A stretch of DNA of 64,000 nucleotides from Lysinibacillus agricola (GTDB lineage Bacteria; Bacillota; Bacilli; Bacillales_A; Planococcaceae): positions 127,501-191,500 of the forward strand of contig NZ_CP067341.1 in NCBI RefSeq assembly GCF_016638705.1, written 5' to 3'. The position numbers and the translations under genes were made by a program. This document shows positions 34,903-44,462 of this stretch, piece after piece. Within the stretch, counting starts at the first letter, position 1. Each line of letters begins with the position of its first letter. The notes below the pieces were generated by a model. That model had not been told where the DNA came from. It worked only from the letters and a program-made list of their open reading frames with translations, and did not search any database.

Positions 34903-35607
34903 TTGGCTACGGAAAATTCCGATCGCTTTCTCACAGCGTTTAATCGGATAGATCACAGGTTAAGAGATATTGTCGGTGCAAAGGATTTTATGCCTTTTTA
35001 TCGTCTTATCGATCAAGCTAAGAAGAAGGATGTACTAGTTCGTAAATACGAAGACGATTTACGCTCTTATGCAGATTTACGAAATGCCATTGTTCATCAT
35101 CGTACGTCCTTAGATTATGTCATTGCTGAACCACATATAGACGTGGTGGAAAGAATTGAATACATAGATGCAACACTTGCTAAGCCAACGCTTGTTGGAC
35201 AAATGTTTCGCAAAAAAGTACTAGCTTTTCAGGAAAAAGATTCATTAAAACATGTATTAAAAGTCATACGCCATCGTAAATTTACACAGTTTCCTGTATA
35301 CCATAAAGATCAATTTAAAGGACTTGTGACGACAGTAGGAATCACAAACTGGCTAGCTACGGTGATGGGAGGCAATCAAATACCTAAAAAGGTTCCCACC
35401 TTATATGATATTTTAATGCATGAAAAAAATAGAGTGAATTACAAATTTGTGAGTAGATACATAACGATTTACGAGGCTGAAGATATTTTTAAACAAGGCG
35501 TAGAGCGGGGACGCCGTTTTGAAGCCTTATTAATAACGGAGCATGGGAGGCCACATCAAAAACTAATCGGCATTGTTACACCGTTGGACATTGTAAAAAT
35601 AGATTAA
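34903..35607 (+). CDS. CBS-domain protein with HEPN-like N-terminus
   Basis: Encodes 234 aa from TTG at 34903, set by GAGGAAGGTGG; ATG at 34870 is an alternative. Residues ~1-90 are helical with YADLRNAIVHHR, an R-x4-H pattern (R60, H65) of HEPN nucleases or nucleotide-binding helices. Residues ~95-230 form two CBS modules (FTQFPVYHKDQFKGLVTTVG and LITEHGRPHQKLIGIVTPLD), which usually bind adenosine nucleotides or related ligands. So this may be a nucleotide-gated HEPN protein. The HEPN assignment rests on a short motif only. Single gene ending in a terminator. Confidence 0.75.
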   Translation: MATENSDRFLTAFNRIDHRLRDIVGAKDFMPFYRLIDQAKKKDVLVRKYEDDLRSYADLRNAIVHHRTSLDYVIAEPHIDVVERIEYIDATLAKPTLVGQMFRKKVLAFQEKDSLKHVLKVIRHRKFTQFPVYHKDQFKGLVTTVGITNWLATVMGGNQIPKKVPTLYDILMHEKNRVNYKFVSRYITIYEAEDIFKQGVERGRRFEALLITEHGRPHQKLIGIVTPLDIVKID

Positions 35608-35652
35608 GCAAGACGAGACAAGCTGTTAAGGGCTTGATCGTCTTGCTTTATC
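35606..35652. terminator. bidirectional terminator
   Basis: AAGCAAGACGA / TCGTCTTGCTT with an inner CAAGC / GCTTG, between convergent genes. Confidence 0.85.
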
Positions 35653-36351
35653 CTTTAAGCTTACATATAGGGAGCCGTTTGCTTGAACCTGAGCAAAATA
35701 AACATCTTCAACTGATTGGACATTTTGCTTTTTCAGTTTTTTCATAAGCCAATCTTCAGTCAATTCAAGTTCAACTAAGTTTTCATAAATAACTTGCCCA
35801 TCTGAAGCTACTTCTGTTGGTATATAGGTTGGTGGTGTAACATCGGCCTTTACATCTAGCTTTGTCGCTGGTTGCTCAGCGGGTTTTGGTAGCACACTTA
35901 GTTTACCCGTAGTTTCAAGTAACGCATATTGTACATCTTGTACAGAGAATATAGCTTGTTCCCGTAGCATCATTGCTAACTCATCCATATGCAAACGATT
36001 TTTCTTTAAGGCAGATTCTAAAATAAGTCCATTTTGAATAAGGATTGTTGGCTTGTCATCAACAATCACACGAGCTTTTTTAGATTTAATGGTAATGACG
36101 GTCATTAAATATGTTAAAACGCTCCACCAAATGAGGGCAATAAGTCCATCTAAAAAGGGTGTCTCAGCCTGTGCTGCTATTTCTGATGCAATAGAACCAA
36201 ATGTGATACCTGTTGTATAGTGGAAAAATGTAAGTTGTCCAAGCTGTTTTTTTCCTAGTAGTCGAGTTACAATGAGTAACGCAAAGAAGGAAAGTGTGGA
36301 CCTAAGTATCATTTCCCAAAAATCAGCTTTAAAAAATTCGTCTATATTCAT
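35626..36351 (-). CDS. DUF421 (YetF/YcaP-type) membrane protein
   Basis: Encodes 241 aa. Three N-terminal helices within residues 15-90, the core RLLGKKQLGQLTFFHYTTGI and FGSIASEIAAQ, then two cytoplasmic DUF421 modules with HMDELAMMLREQAIFSVQDVQ and TGKLSVL. Family members are poorly understood; B. subtilis YetF-type proteins affect spore or membrane properties. Start at 36351 (MNIDEFF) after AAGGGAG; an extension to 36411 lacks support. Confidence 0.88.
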   Translation of the reverse strand: MNIDEFFKADFWEMILRSTLSFFALLIVTRLLGKKQLGQLTFFHYTTGITFGSIASEIAAQAETPFLDGLIALIWWSVLTYLMTVITIKSKKARVIVDDKPTILIQNGLILESALKKNRLHMDELAMMLREQAIFSVQDVQYALLETTGKLSVLPKPAEQPATKLDVKADVTPPTYIPTEVASDGQVIYENLVELELTEDWLMKKLKKQNVQSVEDVYFAQVQANGSLYVSLKDKARRSSP

Positions 36352-36470
36352 ACATAAATCAACTCCCTTAAAACTGCTATTTTCAATGAATAGCTTGTGC
36401 AAAAAGGTCAATAGTATGCGAAGATCTCTTATAATGAAAATTTACAAAGATTAGAAAGCGAGGTAGCAGC

Positions 36471-37676
36471 ATGAATAAACAAATAGAAAATTTTAATAAC
36501 CCGGTCTATCCAATTATGATTGCAATAGCTGTTGCCCATCTTATCAACGATACGATGCAAGCAGTTATTCCAGCGATGTTCCCAATATTGAAGAGTGATT
36601 TAGGATTAACCTTCACACAAATAGGTCTCATTTCGTTTGCATTAAATATGTTTGCTTCTGCTTTGCAGCCCGTTGTTGGTTTTCTTAGCGATAAAAAGCC
36701 AATGCCCTATGCTTTGCCAATTGGAATGATTAGTTCATTCATAGGCATTGCCATTATAGCGTTCACATCACAATATTGGATAATTATTATTGCGGTATTA
36801 TTTTTAGGATTTGGTTCAGCTATTTTTCATCCTGAGGGCTCACGTGTTTCATTTATGGCAGCAGGCTCAAAAAGAGGACTTGCTCAATCGATTTATCAAG
36901 TTGGAGGTAACTCTGGGCAAGCACTCGCACCATTAATTAGTGCTTATATTTTCGCTATCTTTGGGCAACGTGGTGCAGCAATGGTCTTAGTAGTGGCTGC
37001 AATAGGTATTCTACTATTGAGTAAAATTGCAACGTGGTATAAAAAGCAGTTGGAGCAAGAACGTATTGCAAAGAAAAAACGAGTATTAGTTTCTAACTTG
37101 CCTCCATTAACAAAGAAACAAGTAGGCATTGCGTTGACGTTACTATTTACTATTATTTTTGCGAGATCATTTTATACAACTAATATTACAAGTTTTTATG
37201 TGTTTTATTTAATGGATCATTATGAAATTAGTCTTAAACTTGGTCAAATTTTAATATTCACCTTTATGGCATTTGGCGTCGTTGGCACATTTTTTGGAGG
37301 TTCATTATCAGATCGAATTGGTAGAAAAAACGTTATTTTACTATCCGTTGTTGTACCGATGCCATTTTGTTTAGCATTGCCTTATGTACCGTTATGGACA
37401 GCAATGATATTTTTAGTGATTATCGGTACGCTAATTATGATTAGCTTCTCGGTAACAGTGGTCTACGCACAGGAGCTTGTCCCGACAAAAATTGGTACAA
37501 TGGCTGGTTTAACGACTGGCTTTGCTTTCGGAATGGGTGCAATTGGTGCGATGGTAATAGGTGTATTAATGGATCATAGGGGCATCGATTTTACGATGAT
37601 GGTCGTCTCTTTGTTACCATTATTATTACTAGTAGCATTTTTCTTACCTAAGGATAAACCAGCATCTGCGGTGTAA
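36471..37676 (+). CDS. MFS efflux transporter, fosmidomycin-resistance (Fsr) type
   Basis: Encodes 401 aa with twelve predicted helices. Fsr hallmarks: AHLINDTMQAVIPAMFPILK in helix 1, FGSAIFHPEGSRVSFMAAGS between helices 4 and 5, and GGNSGQALAPL. The cytoplasmic loop GGSLSDRIGRKNV is the MFS signature. Likely exports a small drug-like phosphonate or similar; true substrate unknown. Divergent from the DUF421 gene; ends in a bidirectional terminator. Confidence 0.9.
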   Translation: MNKQIENFNNPVYPIMIAIAVAHLINDTMQAVIPAMFPILKSDLGLTFTQIGLISFALNMFASALQPVVGFLSDKKPMPYALPIGMISSFIGIAIIAFTSQYWIIIIAVLFLGFGSAIFHPEGSRVSFMAAGSKRGLAQSIYQVGGNSGQALAPLISAYIFAIFGQRGAAMVLVVAAIGILLLSKIATWYKKQLEQERIAKKKRVLVSNLPPLTKKQVGIALTLLFTIIFARSFYTTNITSFYVFYLMDHYEISLKLGQILIFTFMAFGVVGTFFGGSLSDRIGRKNVILLSVVVPMPFCLALPYVPLWTAMIFLVIIGTLIMISFSVTVVYAQELVPTKIGTMAGLTTGFAFGMGAIGAMVIGVLMDHRGIDFTMMVVSLLPLLLLVAFFLPKDKPASAV

Positions 37677-37698
37677 GACTCAGGTAAGAGTGATAGAT

Positions 37699-37733
37699 AA
37701 AAACGCGTTCCTAAGCTTGAGGAACGCGTTTTT
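37699..37733. terminator. bidirectional terminator
   Basis: AAAAACGCGTTCCT / AGGAACGCGTTTTT stem between converging genes. Confidence 0.9.
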
Positions 37734-38421
37734 ATTGACGTAATGGTGATAGAAATTCAGCTGGTAGTTTGTCCTTATCTAATACATGACCCTCTGATAT
37801 ATGGACTTCATGCATTTTATCGTTGTAGGTGAATTTGAAAATGCCATTATCAAAATCAGTGCCAATTTCTTTGAAAAATATACCTTCAATGGATACGTAT
37901 TTAGGACATGTAAATGCTACCTTAAAATCTTCATGTTGTTTGATTAAATAAGCACGTACACCTTTTTCATATGTATCGTTTGCATCATCATCGTCAGTTG
38001 GACGTTGGACAGCTACGATGTGAAAATCTACAAAAGGTACCTCTTTTAATAAGACGTTTAGGAATGAGCCTTTTGTAATTTCCTCCCAGCGACTCTGTGC
38101 ACTTTGGCCTACGATGATTTGGGAAATTCCGTAATTTTTTGCCACTTCTGCAATAACTTTTTGTATTGGGCGCTTTTCATCATCTAGTAGTATGAACTTT
38201 TCAATTTCAAGTTCATCAGATAGCTTTTTCCATTGCTCGATGTAGCTAGATTTCTCTGCATCAAATGCATCAAGGGGTTGCGAATCGACCGAAAGAATAT
38301 ATAGTGGACAATCTAACATTGTAGCCATTTTATGACCACGTCGTATTAAACGCTCACCGTTAAGTCCATAGTAGACACAAACTAAAATACTTTCATCCAA
38401 ACGCCCTTTCACATGCTTCAT
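37732..38421 (-). CDS. universal-stress-type protein (KdpD USP-like)
   Basis: Encodes 229 aa. Residues 8-145 fit the USP fold as found in KdpD: ESILVCVYYGLNGERLIRRG, CPLYILSVDSQPLDAF, and the ATP-loop-like IIVGQSAQSRWEEITKGSFL before VDFHIVAVQ. The C-terminal ~80 residues have no recognised domain. It lacks a kinase, so it is not KdpD itself. Single gene; role in potassium or nucleotide signalling is only suggested by the fold. Confidence 0.78.
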   Translation of the reverse strand: MKHVKGRLDESILVCVYYGLNGERLIRRGHKMATMLDCPLYILSVDSQPLDAFDAEKSSYIEQWKKLSDELEIEKFILLDDEKRPIQKVIAEVAKNYGISQIIVGQSAQSRWEEITKGSFLNVLLKEVPFVDFHIVAVQRPTDDDDANDTYEKGVRAYLIKQHEDFKVAFTCPKYVSIEGIFFKEIGTDFDNGIFKFTYNDKMHEVHISEGHVLDKDKLPAEFLSPLRQ

Positions 38422-39316
38422 AAAAATTCACACCTCTTATCTTGTTGTTATTTTGTTATTTCGATTGTCGGTTTTGAAAAAAATATCCTAAAACAGCTAA
38501 AAATGATACTGATACAGTGCATTATGCTCATTTATATTGTATACTTAAAATTGTATAAAAGTTAATGACAATATATCGGGGAAACCTTGAGTAACTAGGT
38601 TTATCTCTATGCTTTTCAGTTATTTAATTTATGCATTTCGTGCATTTAAACCAATTGCTTCTATATGCCACACTATTATGCAGTTAGTTAAATAGATAGT
38701 CAAGTGTCTTGATACGTCTTAGTGAAATTGAGACTGATTTTGAAACGTGTGTACATATTATCTCTACAAAAGTCACGCCATTTTCCAAAGGCTTTAGGGC
38801 AGTACGCCACTGGTCACTTAGGCTTCACAGGATATGCAGCTCATAGCCTGAAAAATTCCCTGATTTTATGCAGTGCTATCACTAAAGCTTCGATTAAATT
38901 CATTCACTGCATAAAATACATGCCGAATGAATTTAAACGTTGAAGAACTAGTTTGTCTTTTTCTATTAATCATATTGACACTTCAACACCACTTACTTTC
39001 CAATTCGAAGGAGCACGCACTTTAGGTACGTGATAAAAATCAACCTGATATGTTATTTAGCTTTATTCATCAAATATTTTTTGCCGTCTTTTGGATGGTG
39101 AGATGCAAAAAGGCTTTAGTATTTTTCAGTTAGCTGAAAAAAGTTAGAGTCTCCAGCAATTGTTATTGATTTTTTGTGCGTGAAGCAAAGGATAAACGTA
39201 GTAACTTCAGCAGATTTGGGAATACTTTATTATCGGCTATTGTCTCATATCTACAGTTTTTCGCATCATATCAAACAGCAAATTGTTGAACGAAATTGAT
39301 AGTAGGAGGTTTTCAT
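38422..39316. other. gene-less region upstream of mrp with several inverted repeats
   Basis: Nearly 900 bp without a convincing gene. It holds GGTTTA...TAAACC enclosing TGCA-TTCG-TGCA (about 38600-38655), two interleaved 12-bp inverted repeats (38864-38936), GTTGAAG / CTTCAAC (38939-38988) and TTTTTCAG-TTAG-CTGAAAAA (39122-39141). AAAAATCAACCTGATATG near 39027 may be a worn end of the dispersed repeat. The mrp promoter should lie near its right end. Confidence 0.6.
38864..38936. other. interleaved inverted repeats
   Basis: Arm pair 1: TTTTATGCAGTG (38864-38875) with CACTGCATAAAA (38905-38916). Arm pair 2: TTAAATTCATTC (38894-38905) with GAATGAATTTAA (38925-38936). All are perfect. The left arm of pair 2 lies inside the loop of pair 1, so the two stems would form a pseudoknot or exclude each other. 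Confidence 0.7.
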
Positions 39317-41728
39317 TTGGTTACAGTTCTCATTGCGATACTTTTACCATTTGTTTGTGCTGCGCTTATTCCACTACTTTATAGGCAACTAAGGCGTGTT
39401 GCACATCTTGGCTGGTTTGTTTTATCCGTTCCATTCATCTTGTTTCTTTTACTCGCGCGCTACATTCCTCAAATAGCCGGGGGTAAAACGTTTATTCATA
39501 CATATGAGTGGATTCCCTCTTTTGATATAAATTTCACAACTTACCTCGACGGACTCAGTATGATTTTTGGTTTGCTGATTACGGGTGTAGGTAGTTTAGT
39601 CATTTTATATTCTATTTTTTATTTATCAACGAAAGAATCTCTTCATCATTTTTACTGCTATTTATTACTATTCATGGGCGCTATGCTTGGCGTCGTCTTT
39701 TCAGATAATTTAATGGTATTATACACATTTTGGGAGCTAACAAGTGTGTCATCATTCCTGTTAATTGCATTTTGGCATCATCGAAAAGCATCTCGCGCTG
39801 GTGCAAGAAAAGCCATGACCATTACCGTTTTCGGTGGCCTTTCAATGCTTGCAGGATTTCTAATGCTTCATGTGGCATCAGATACATTTAGTATTCGTGA
39901 AATCGTAGCCAATGTAGAGGTTATACGTGATCATACACTGTTTATCCCAGCGTTAATTCTTATTCTAATCGGTGCATTTACAAAATCTGCACAGTTTCCT
40001 TTCCATATTTGGTTACCAGATGCGATGGAGGCGCCAACACCAGTCAGTGCATATTTACACTCGGCAACAATGGTAAAGGCCGGTATATATTTAGTTGCAC
40101 GTTTTTCCCCAATATTTGGAGGAGAGGCTGTCTGGTTCTGGCTGGTAAGTGTCGTTGGCCTTGTAACGTTGTTCTGGGGTTCGTTTAATGCTGTGCGTCA
40201 AACGGATTTAAAGGCGTTGCTGGCCTTTTCAACGGTTAGTCAGCTTGGTTTGATTATGAGTTTATTTGGGCTAGGGTCAGTCGGTCATTATTACGGTTAT
40301 GCTGAAAATACCGTTTTTTATACGCAGGCAAGCTTTGCAGCGTTGTTTCATCTCATTAATCACTCCACGTTTAAAGGTGCCCTGTTCATGATGGTCGGTA
40401 TTGTCGATCATGAAGTGGGAACACGAGATATTCGCCGTCTCGGAGGTTTAATGGCCTTGATGCCTGTAACTTTCACCATTGCAGTTATAGGCGGGTTTTC
40501 TATGGCTGGATTACCTCCGTTTAATGGCTTCTTAAGTAAAGAAATGTTTTTCACTGCGGTACTAGCTATTCGCGATGTAGAGGCGTTTTCAATTTCTGAT
40601 GTGGGATTGCTATTTCCAATAGTGGCGTGGGTGGCAAGTATTTTTACATTTGTTTACAGTGTGATTTTAATAAGTCGAACGTTTTTCGGAAAACTACAGC
40701 CAGATAAGGTGGATAAAAAACCGCATGAAGCTCCTTTAGGCATGCTACTTTCGCCAATCATACTGTGCGTTTTCGTAGTTGGGATTTTCTTCTTCCCAAA
40801 TGTGCTAGGACATTATATTTTAGAACCTGCTATGGCGAGTATTTATCCAACATTCCCATTAACTAGTGAATTAACACCACATATTCATGCGTGGCATGGC
40901 ATTAATGCAGAAGTGTTAATGACTCTTGGAGTAATTATTATTGGAACGATCTTATTTAAAACGTTAAAAAGATGGAAGCCTTTGTATCGGATATTCCCTC
41001 AAAGATATACCTTTAATACGTATTACAATCGTATGATTGAGTTTAGTGAAAATAGTTCTGCAAAACTTACTAATCGCTATATGACAGGTAATTTAACACA
41101 TTATTTCATCTATATATATGTATTCTTTGTTGCTTTAATTGCAGGATATTTTATTTGGTCGGATGCAATTGCATTTGATTTTGCGAAGGATTCCACAATT
41201 GAGTCCTATGAGCTCATTTTAGTATTTGTGATGATGTTCGCAGCTGTATGGATGATTTTCGCCAAAGGACGAGTAACGGCAATGCTGTTGAATGGCGTGC
41301 TTGGCTATTCAATTGCCTTTTTCTTTGTTATTTTCCGTGCTCCTGATTTAGCGTTGACCCAATTAGTTGTTGAATCTGTAACAACGGCTTTATTCCTTCT
41401 ATGCTTTAAATATTTACCTGATTTAATGCCTGAAGCCTCCCATAAAAAAGTGCAATGGTCTAAGGCGGTTATATCCATTTTCGTTGGTGCCACAGTTACA
41501 TTAATTGGCTTAGCGGTTGTCCATTTCGATCGCTTTGAGCCAGTGGCCACTTATTTTAATGATTCCTACGAACTAGCGGGTGGTTCAAATATTGTAAACA
41601 CAATATTAGGCGATTTCCGTGCATTTGATACGATGCTAGAAGTTGTCGTTCTTCTGATTGCTGGCTTAGGGGTGTATGCACTAACGAAGCTGAAGCCGCG
41701 AAAGGAGGAGACGGACCATGAAAATTAA
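39317..41728 (+). CDS. mrpA: Mrp antiporter subunit A
   Basis: Encodes 803 aa from TTG at 39317, placed by TAGGAGG. It is the largest subunit of the Na+(Li+,K+)/H+ Mrp complex and homologous to complex I NuoL: conserved MVLYTFWELTSVSSFLLIAF, FTKSAQFPFHIWLPDAMEAP, PVSAYLHSATMVKAGIYLVA and GLPPFNGFLSKEMFF. The C-terminal part carries the MrpA-specific MbhD/MbhE-like region (VFRAPDLALTQLVVESVTTALF). Together with MrpB-G it drives Na+ efflux and pH homeostasis. First gene of a complete seven-gene operon. Confidence 0.96.
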   Translation: MVTVLIAILLPFVCAALIPLLYRQLRRVAHLGWFVLSVPFILFLLLARYIPQIAGGKTFIHTYEWIPSFDINFTTYLDGLSMIFGLLITGVGSLVILYSIFYLSTKESLHHFYCYLLLFMGAMLGVVFSDNLMVLYTFWELTSVSSFLLIAFWHHRKASRAGARKAMTITVFGGLSMLAGFLMLHVASDTFSIREIVANVEVIRDHTLFIPALILILIGAFTKSAQFPFHIWLPDAMEAPTPVSAYLHSATMVKAGIYLVARFSPIFGGEAVWFWLVSVVGLVTLFWGSFNAVRQTDLKALLAFSTVSQLGLIMSLFGLGSVGHYYGYAENTVFYTQASFAALFHLINHSTFKGALFMMVGIVDHEVGTRDIRRLGGLMALMPVTFTIAVIGGFSMAGLPPFNGFLSKEMFFTAVLAIRDVEAFSISDVGLLFPIVAWVASIFTFVYSVILISRTFFGKLQPDKVDKKPHEAPLGMLLSPIILCVFVVGIFFFPNVLGHYILEPAMASIYPTFPLTSELTPHIHAWHGINAEVLMTLGVIIIGTILFKTLKRWKPLYRIFPQRYTFNTYYNRMIEFSENSSAKLTNRYMTGNLTHYFIYIYVFFVALIAGYFIWSDAIAFDFAKDSTIESYELILVFVMMFAAVWMIFAKGRVTAMLLNGVLGYSIAFFFVIFRAPDLALTQLVVESVTTALFLLCFKYLPDLMPEASHKKVQWSKAVISIFVGATVTLIGLAVVHFDRFEPVATYFNDSYELAGGSNIVNTILGDFRAFDTMLEVVVLLIAGLGVYALTKLKPRKEETDHEN

Positions 41729-42140
41729 TGACGTCATTTTACGTACTGTCACAAAGACAATCGTATTCATTATTTTAACCCTTGGTATTTATCTATTCTT
41801 TGCAGGGCATCATGCTCCAGGTGGAGGTTTTATAGGTGGTCTCGTGCTAGCCTCTGGCATTGTTCTACTGTATTTAGCGTATGACATTGAAACAGTGCAT
41901 AAAGGGATACCATTTGATTTTAAAAAAGTTGCAGCGCTCGGAGTATTACTTGCAACAGGCACAGCTATCGGCTCATTATTTTTGGATGTACCGTTTTTAA
42001 CGCAGGCACATAGTTATATAAATGTACCGATATTCGGGAAAATGGGTTTTTCGACTGTAACGATTTTTGAAGCTGGCGTAGCTTTAACTGTTGTAGGTGT
42101 TGTGGTCACAATTATTTTAAGTATAAGTGAGGATGAGTAG
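41718..42140 (+). CDS. mrpB: Mrp antiporter subunit B
   Basis: Encodes 140 aa with four membrane helices. GHHAPGGGFIGGLVLASGIVLL is the MnhB signature. Overlaps mrpA by 11 bp, so translation is coupled. Homologous to the C-terminal part of some long MrpA proteins; here it is a separate gene as in Bacillus. Confidence 0.95.
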   Translation: MKINDVILRTVTKTIVFIILTLGIYLFFAGHHAPGGGFIGGLVLASGIVLLYLAYDIETVHKGIPFDFKKVAALGVLLATGTAIGSLFLDVPFLTQAHSYINVPIFGKMGFSTVTIFEAGVALTVVGVVVTIILSISEDE

Positions 42141-42143
42141 CCA

Positions 42144-42482
42144 ATGGAGTCTTTAATACTAGTTTTAGTTGGTGTATTAGTAGCTGTTGGGACGTACTTA
42201 ATCCTCTCGAAACAGTTATTACGTGTGATTCTAGGAACTGCGGTATTATCGCATGCGGCGCATTTACTGATTTTAACGATGGGTGGACTGAAAAAAGGGA
42301 ACGTGCCACTCTTAGAAGAATCGGAAGGTCCTTACACAGATGCTCTACCGCAAGCATTAATTTTAACTGCGATCGTGATTAGCTTTGCAGTGACGGCGTT
42401 CGTGCTTGTTCTCGGTTACCGAGCTTATAAAACTAACGGTTCGGCTAATTTTGATGAATTGAGAGGTACGCCGGATGAGTAA
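42144..42482 (+). CDS. mrpC: Mrp antiporter subunit C
   Basis: Encodes 112 aa with three helices, homologous to complex I NuoK. Contains LLRVILGTAVLSHAAHLLIL and the NuoK-like TDALPQALILTAIVISFAVT. Overlaps mrpD by 8 bp. Confidence 0.95.
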   Translation: MESLILVLVGVLVAVGTYLILSKQLLRVILGTAVLSHAAHLLILTMGGLKKGNVPLLEESEGPYTDALPQALILTAIVISFAVTAFVLVLGYRAYKTNGSANFDELRGTPDE

Positions 42483-43980
42483 TTTGATTGTTTTACCATT
42501 AATAGTGCCGGTTATTACGGCGATTTTACTTGTGTTTTTACGTGAAAATGTTTTTTTGCAGCGCATCATTAGTTTATTGACATTAAGCTTTGTTGTCCTT
42601 ATTAGTGTCATTTTATTGCTAGAGATTCAGGAACAAGGCGTGATGCGTATTGATTTTAGTGGCTGGGCACCGCCATTCGGCATTTTATTTGTTGCTGATT
42701 CATTCGCAGTCCTACTTGTGTTAACAGCAAATATTGTTGCAGTCATTTGTTTGTTATATGCCATTTTCACAATCGGTAAGAGCTTTGAAAAGATGTATTT
42801 TTACCCGTTTGTCCTACTTATGGTAGCGGGAGTTAACGGTTCATTTTTAACAGGGGATATTTTTAACCTGTTTGTGTGCTTTGAGGTTATGTTACTTGCT
42901 TCTTATGCACTTATTAGTTTAGGTGGCGAGAAAGTTCAGCTGCGCGAGGCGTTAAAATATGTACTCATCAATATTGTTGCATCTTGGATTTTCCTAGTGG
43001 CATTAGCTTTTTTATATGGAACCGTTGGAACGTTGAATATGGCACATATTTCTGTCCGCGTGATGGAGCTAGGAGCTGACCCACTGATCACGACTGTGGC
43101 TCTTATTTTCTTAATTGTCTTTAGCTTGAAGGCTGGCCTATTATTATTCTTCTGGCTTCCAGGCTCATACAGTGTACCTCCAACAGCTATAGCAGCACTT
43201 TTTGCAGCATTATTAACAAAGGTTGGAATTTATGCGCTCGTCCGCACCTTTACATTACTTTTCCCAAATAATACGGAAGTGACACATATGGCACTTGGAG
43301 TCATGGCAGGGCTTACGATTATTGCTGGATGTATGGGAGCACTGGCAGGACGGGATGTAAGAACAATTGCCTCTTATAACGTCCTTATTGGTGTTGGATT
43401 TATAGTAGCTGGTCTTGCCATCGGTACTGAGTCTGCCTTACAGGGCGTAACCTACTATTTGATGCATGATATGGTAGCTAAGGCCATGTTGTTTTTAGCA
43501 GTTGGGACGATGATTTATGTTACTGGTGAAACGGTTATCGATAAAATGAGTGGGCTTATTCGAAATTATCCTCTTTTTGGCTGGTTATTCTTTATTGTCA
43601 TGTGTTCACTTGCAGGTATACCACCATTAAGTGGCTTTTTGGGTAAGGTTTTAATTGGACAAGGAGCTATAGAGGGCGGAAATTTTGTTCTACTAGGACT
43701 AGGGTTTTTATCTAGTTTAATTGTTTTGTATTCCCTATTACGAATATTTCTCTCGTCATTCTTTGGGGAAACAATTATTAGTCTAGAGGATGAAAAGCCG
43801 TTACCAAAGCGTATGGTATTGCCACTAGCATTGTTAGCAGCTTGTACAATTGGTTTAGGAATTGGAGCTGAATGGATGGCTCCATATGTAACAGACGCAG
43901 CAGAAACGCTCTACACACCATCGATCTATATTGATGCAGTGCTGGATGGCACAACATGGCAAGGTGAGGTGAATAAATAA
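42475..43980 (+). CDS. mrpD: Mrp antiporter subunit D
   Basis: Encodes 501 aa with about fourteen helices, homologous to NuoM/N. Conserved segments include FLTGDIFNLFVCFEVMLLAS, LKAGLLLFFWLPGSYSVPPT, a Lys-bearing ALLTKVGIYALVRTF and GIPPLSGFLGKVLIGQG. Proton-channel subunit of the Mrp complex. Overlaps mrpE by one base. Confidence 0.96.
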   Translation: MSNLIVLPLIVPVITAILLVFLRENVFLQRIISLLTLSFVVLISVILLLEIQEQGVMRIDFSGWAPPFGILFVADSFAVLLVLTANIVAVICLLYAIFTIGKSFEKMYFYPFVLLMVAGVNGSFLTGDIFNLFVCFEVMLLASYALISLGGEKVQLREALKYVLINIVASWIFLVALAFLYGTVGTLNMAHISVRVMELGADPLITTVALIFLIVFSLKAGLLLFFWLPGSYSVPPTAIAALFAALLTKVGIYALVRTFTLLFPNNTEVTHMALGVMAGLTIIAGCMGALAGRDVRTIASYNVLIGVGFIVAGLAIGTESALQGVTYYLMHDMVAKAMLFLAVGTMIYVTGETVIDKMSGLIRNYPLFGWLFFIVMCSLAGIPPLSGFLGKVLIGQGAIEGGNFVLLGLGFLSSLIVLYSLLRIFLSSFFGETIISLEDEKPLPKRMVLPLALLAACTIGLGIGAEWMAPYVTDAAETLYTPSIYIDAVLDGTTWQGEVNK

Positions 43981-44462
43981 TGGCGATGCAATTTATCTTA
44001 AATTTATTTATCGCAACACTTTGGTTATTGTTACAGGATGAAGTTATTCCGCAGTTTTCGACATTTTTAATGGGTTTTATCGTCGGTATAGGGATTTTAT
44101 ATGCTATGCATCGCTTTTATGGCACACAATTTTATTTGCGACGTGTGTTTTCAATCATTAAATTATTATGGCTCTTTAATTGGGAGCTACTATTATCGAG
44201 TTACAGCGTGTTAAGACAAATTACTACTCCGAAGCTCAATATTACTCCTGGTATATTTACGTATAAAACAGCACTCAAGGGAGATTGGGAAGTAACAGTG
44301 CTTGCGTTGTTGCTCACACTTACTCCAGGTTCAGTAGTAATGGAGGTTTCTGAAGAGGGAGATGTGTTTTATATTCATGCGATGGATATTGAACAGTCGA
44401 AAGAAGCTGTCATTCGTTCAATAGGAAAATTTGAACAAGCGATCATGGAGGTGACACGTTAA
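43980..44462 (+). CDS. mrpE: Mrp antiporter subunit E
   Basis: Encodes 160 aa. Two N-terminal helices, then the cytoplasmic segment LLLTLTPGSVVMEVSEEGDV that marks MnhE (TPGT/SV motif). A second ATG at 43986 is possible. Stop overlaps the mrpF start. Confidence 0.94.
   Translation: MAMQFILNLFIATLWLLLQDEVIPQFSTFLMGFIVGIGILYAMHRFYGTQFYLRRVFSIIKLLWLFNWELLLSSYSVLRQITTPKLNITPGIFTYKTALKGDWEVTVLALLLTLTPGSVVMEVSEEGDVFYIHAMDIEQSKEAVIRSIGKFEQAIMEVTR

Noticed and set aside
38722..38943. 73-codon frame upstream of mrp
   Set aside because: No ribosome site, no family resemblance, and it overlaps the interleaved inverted repeats.
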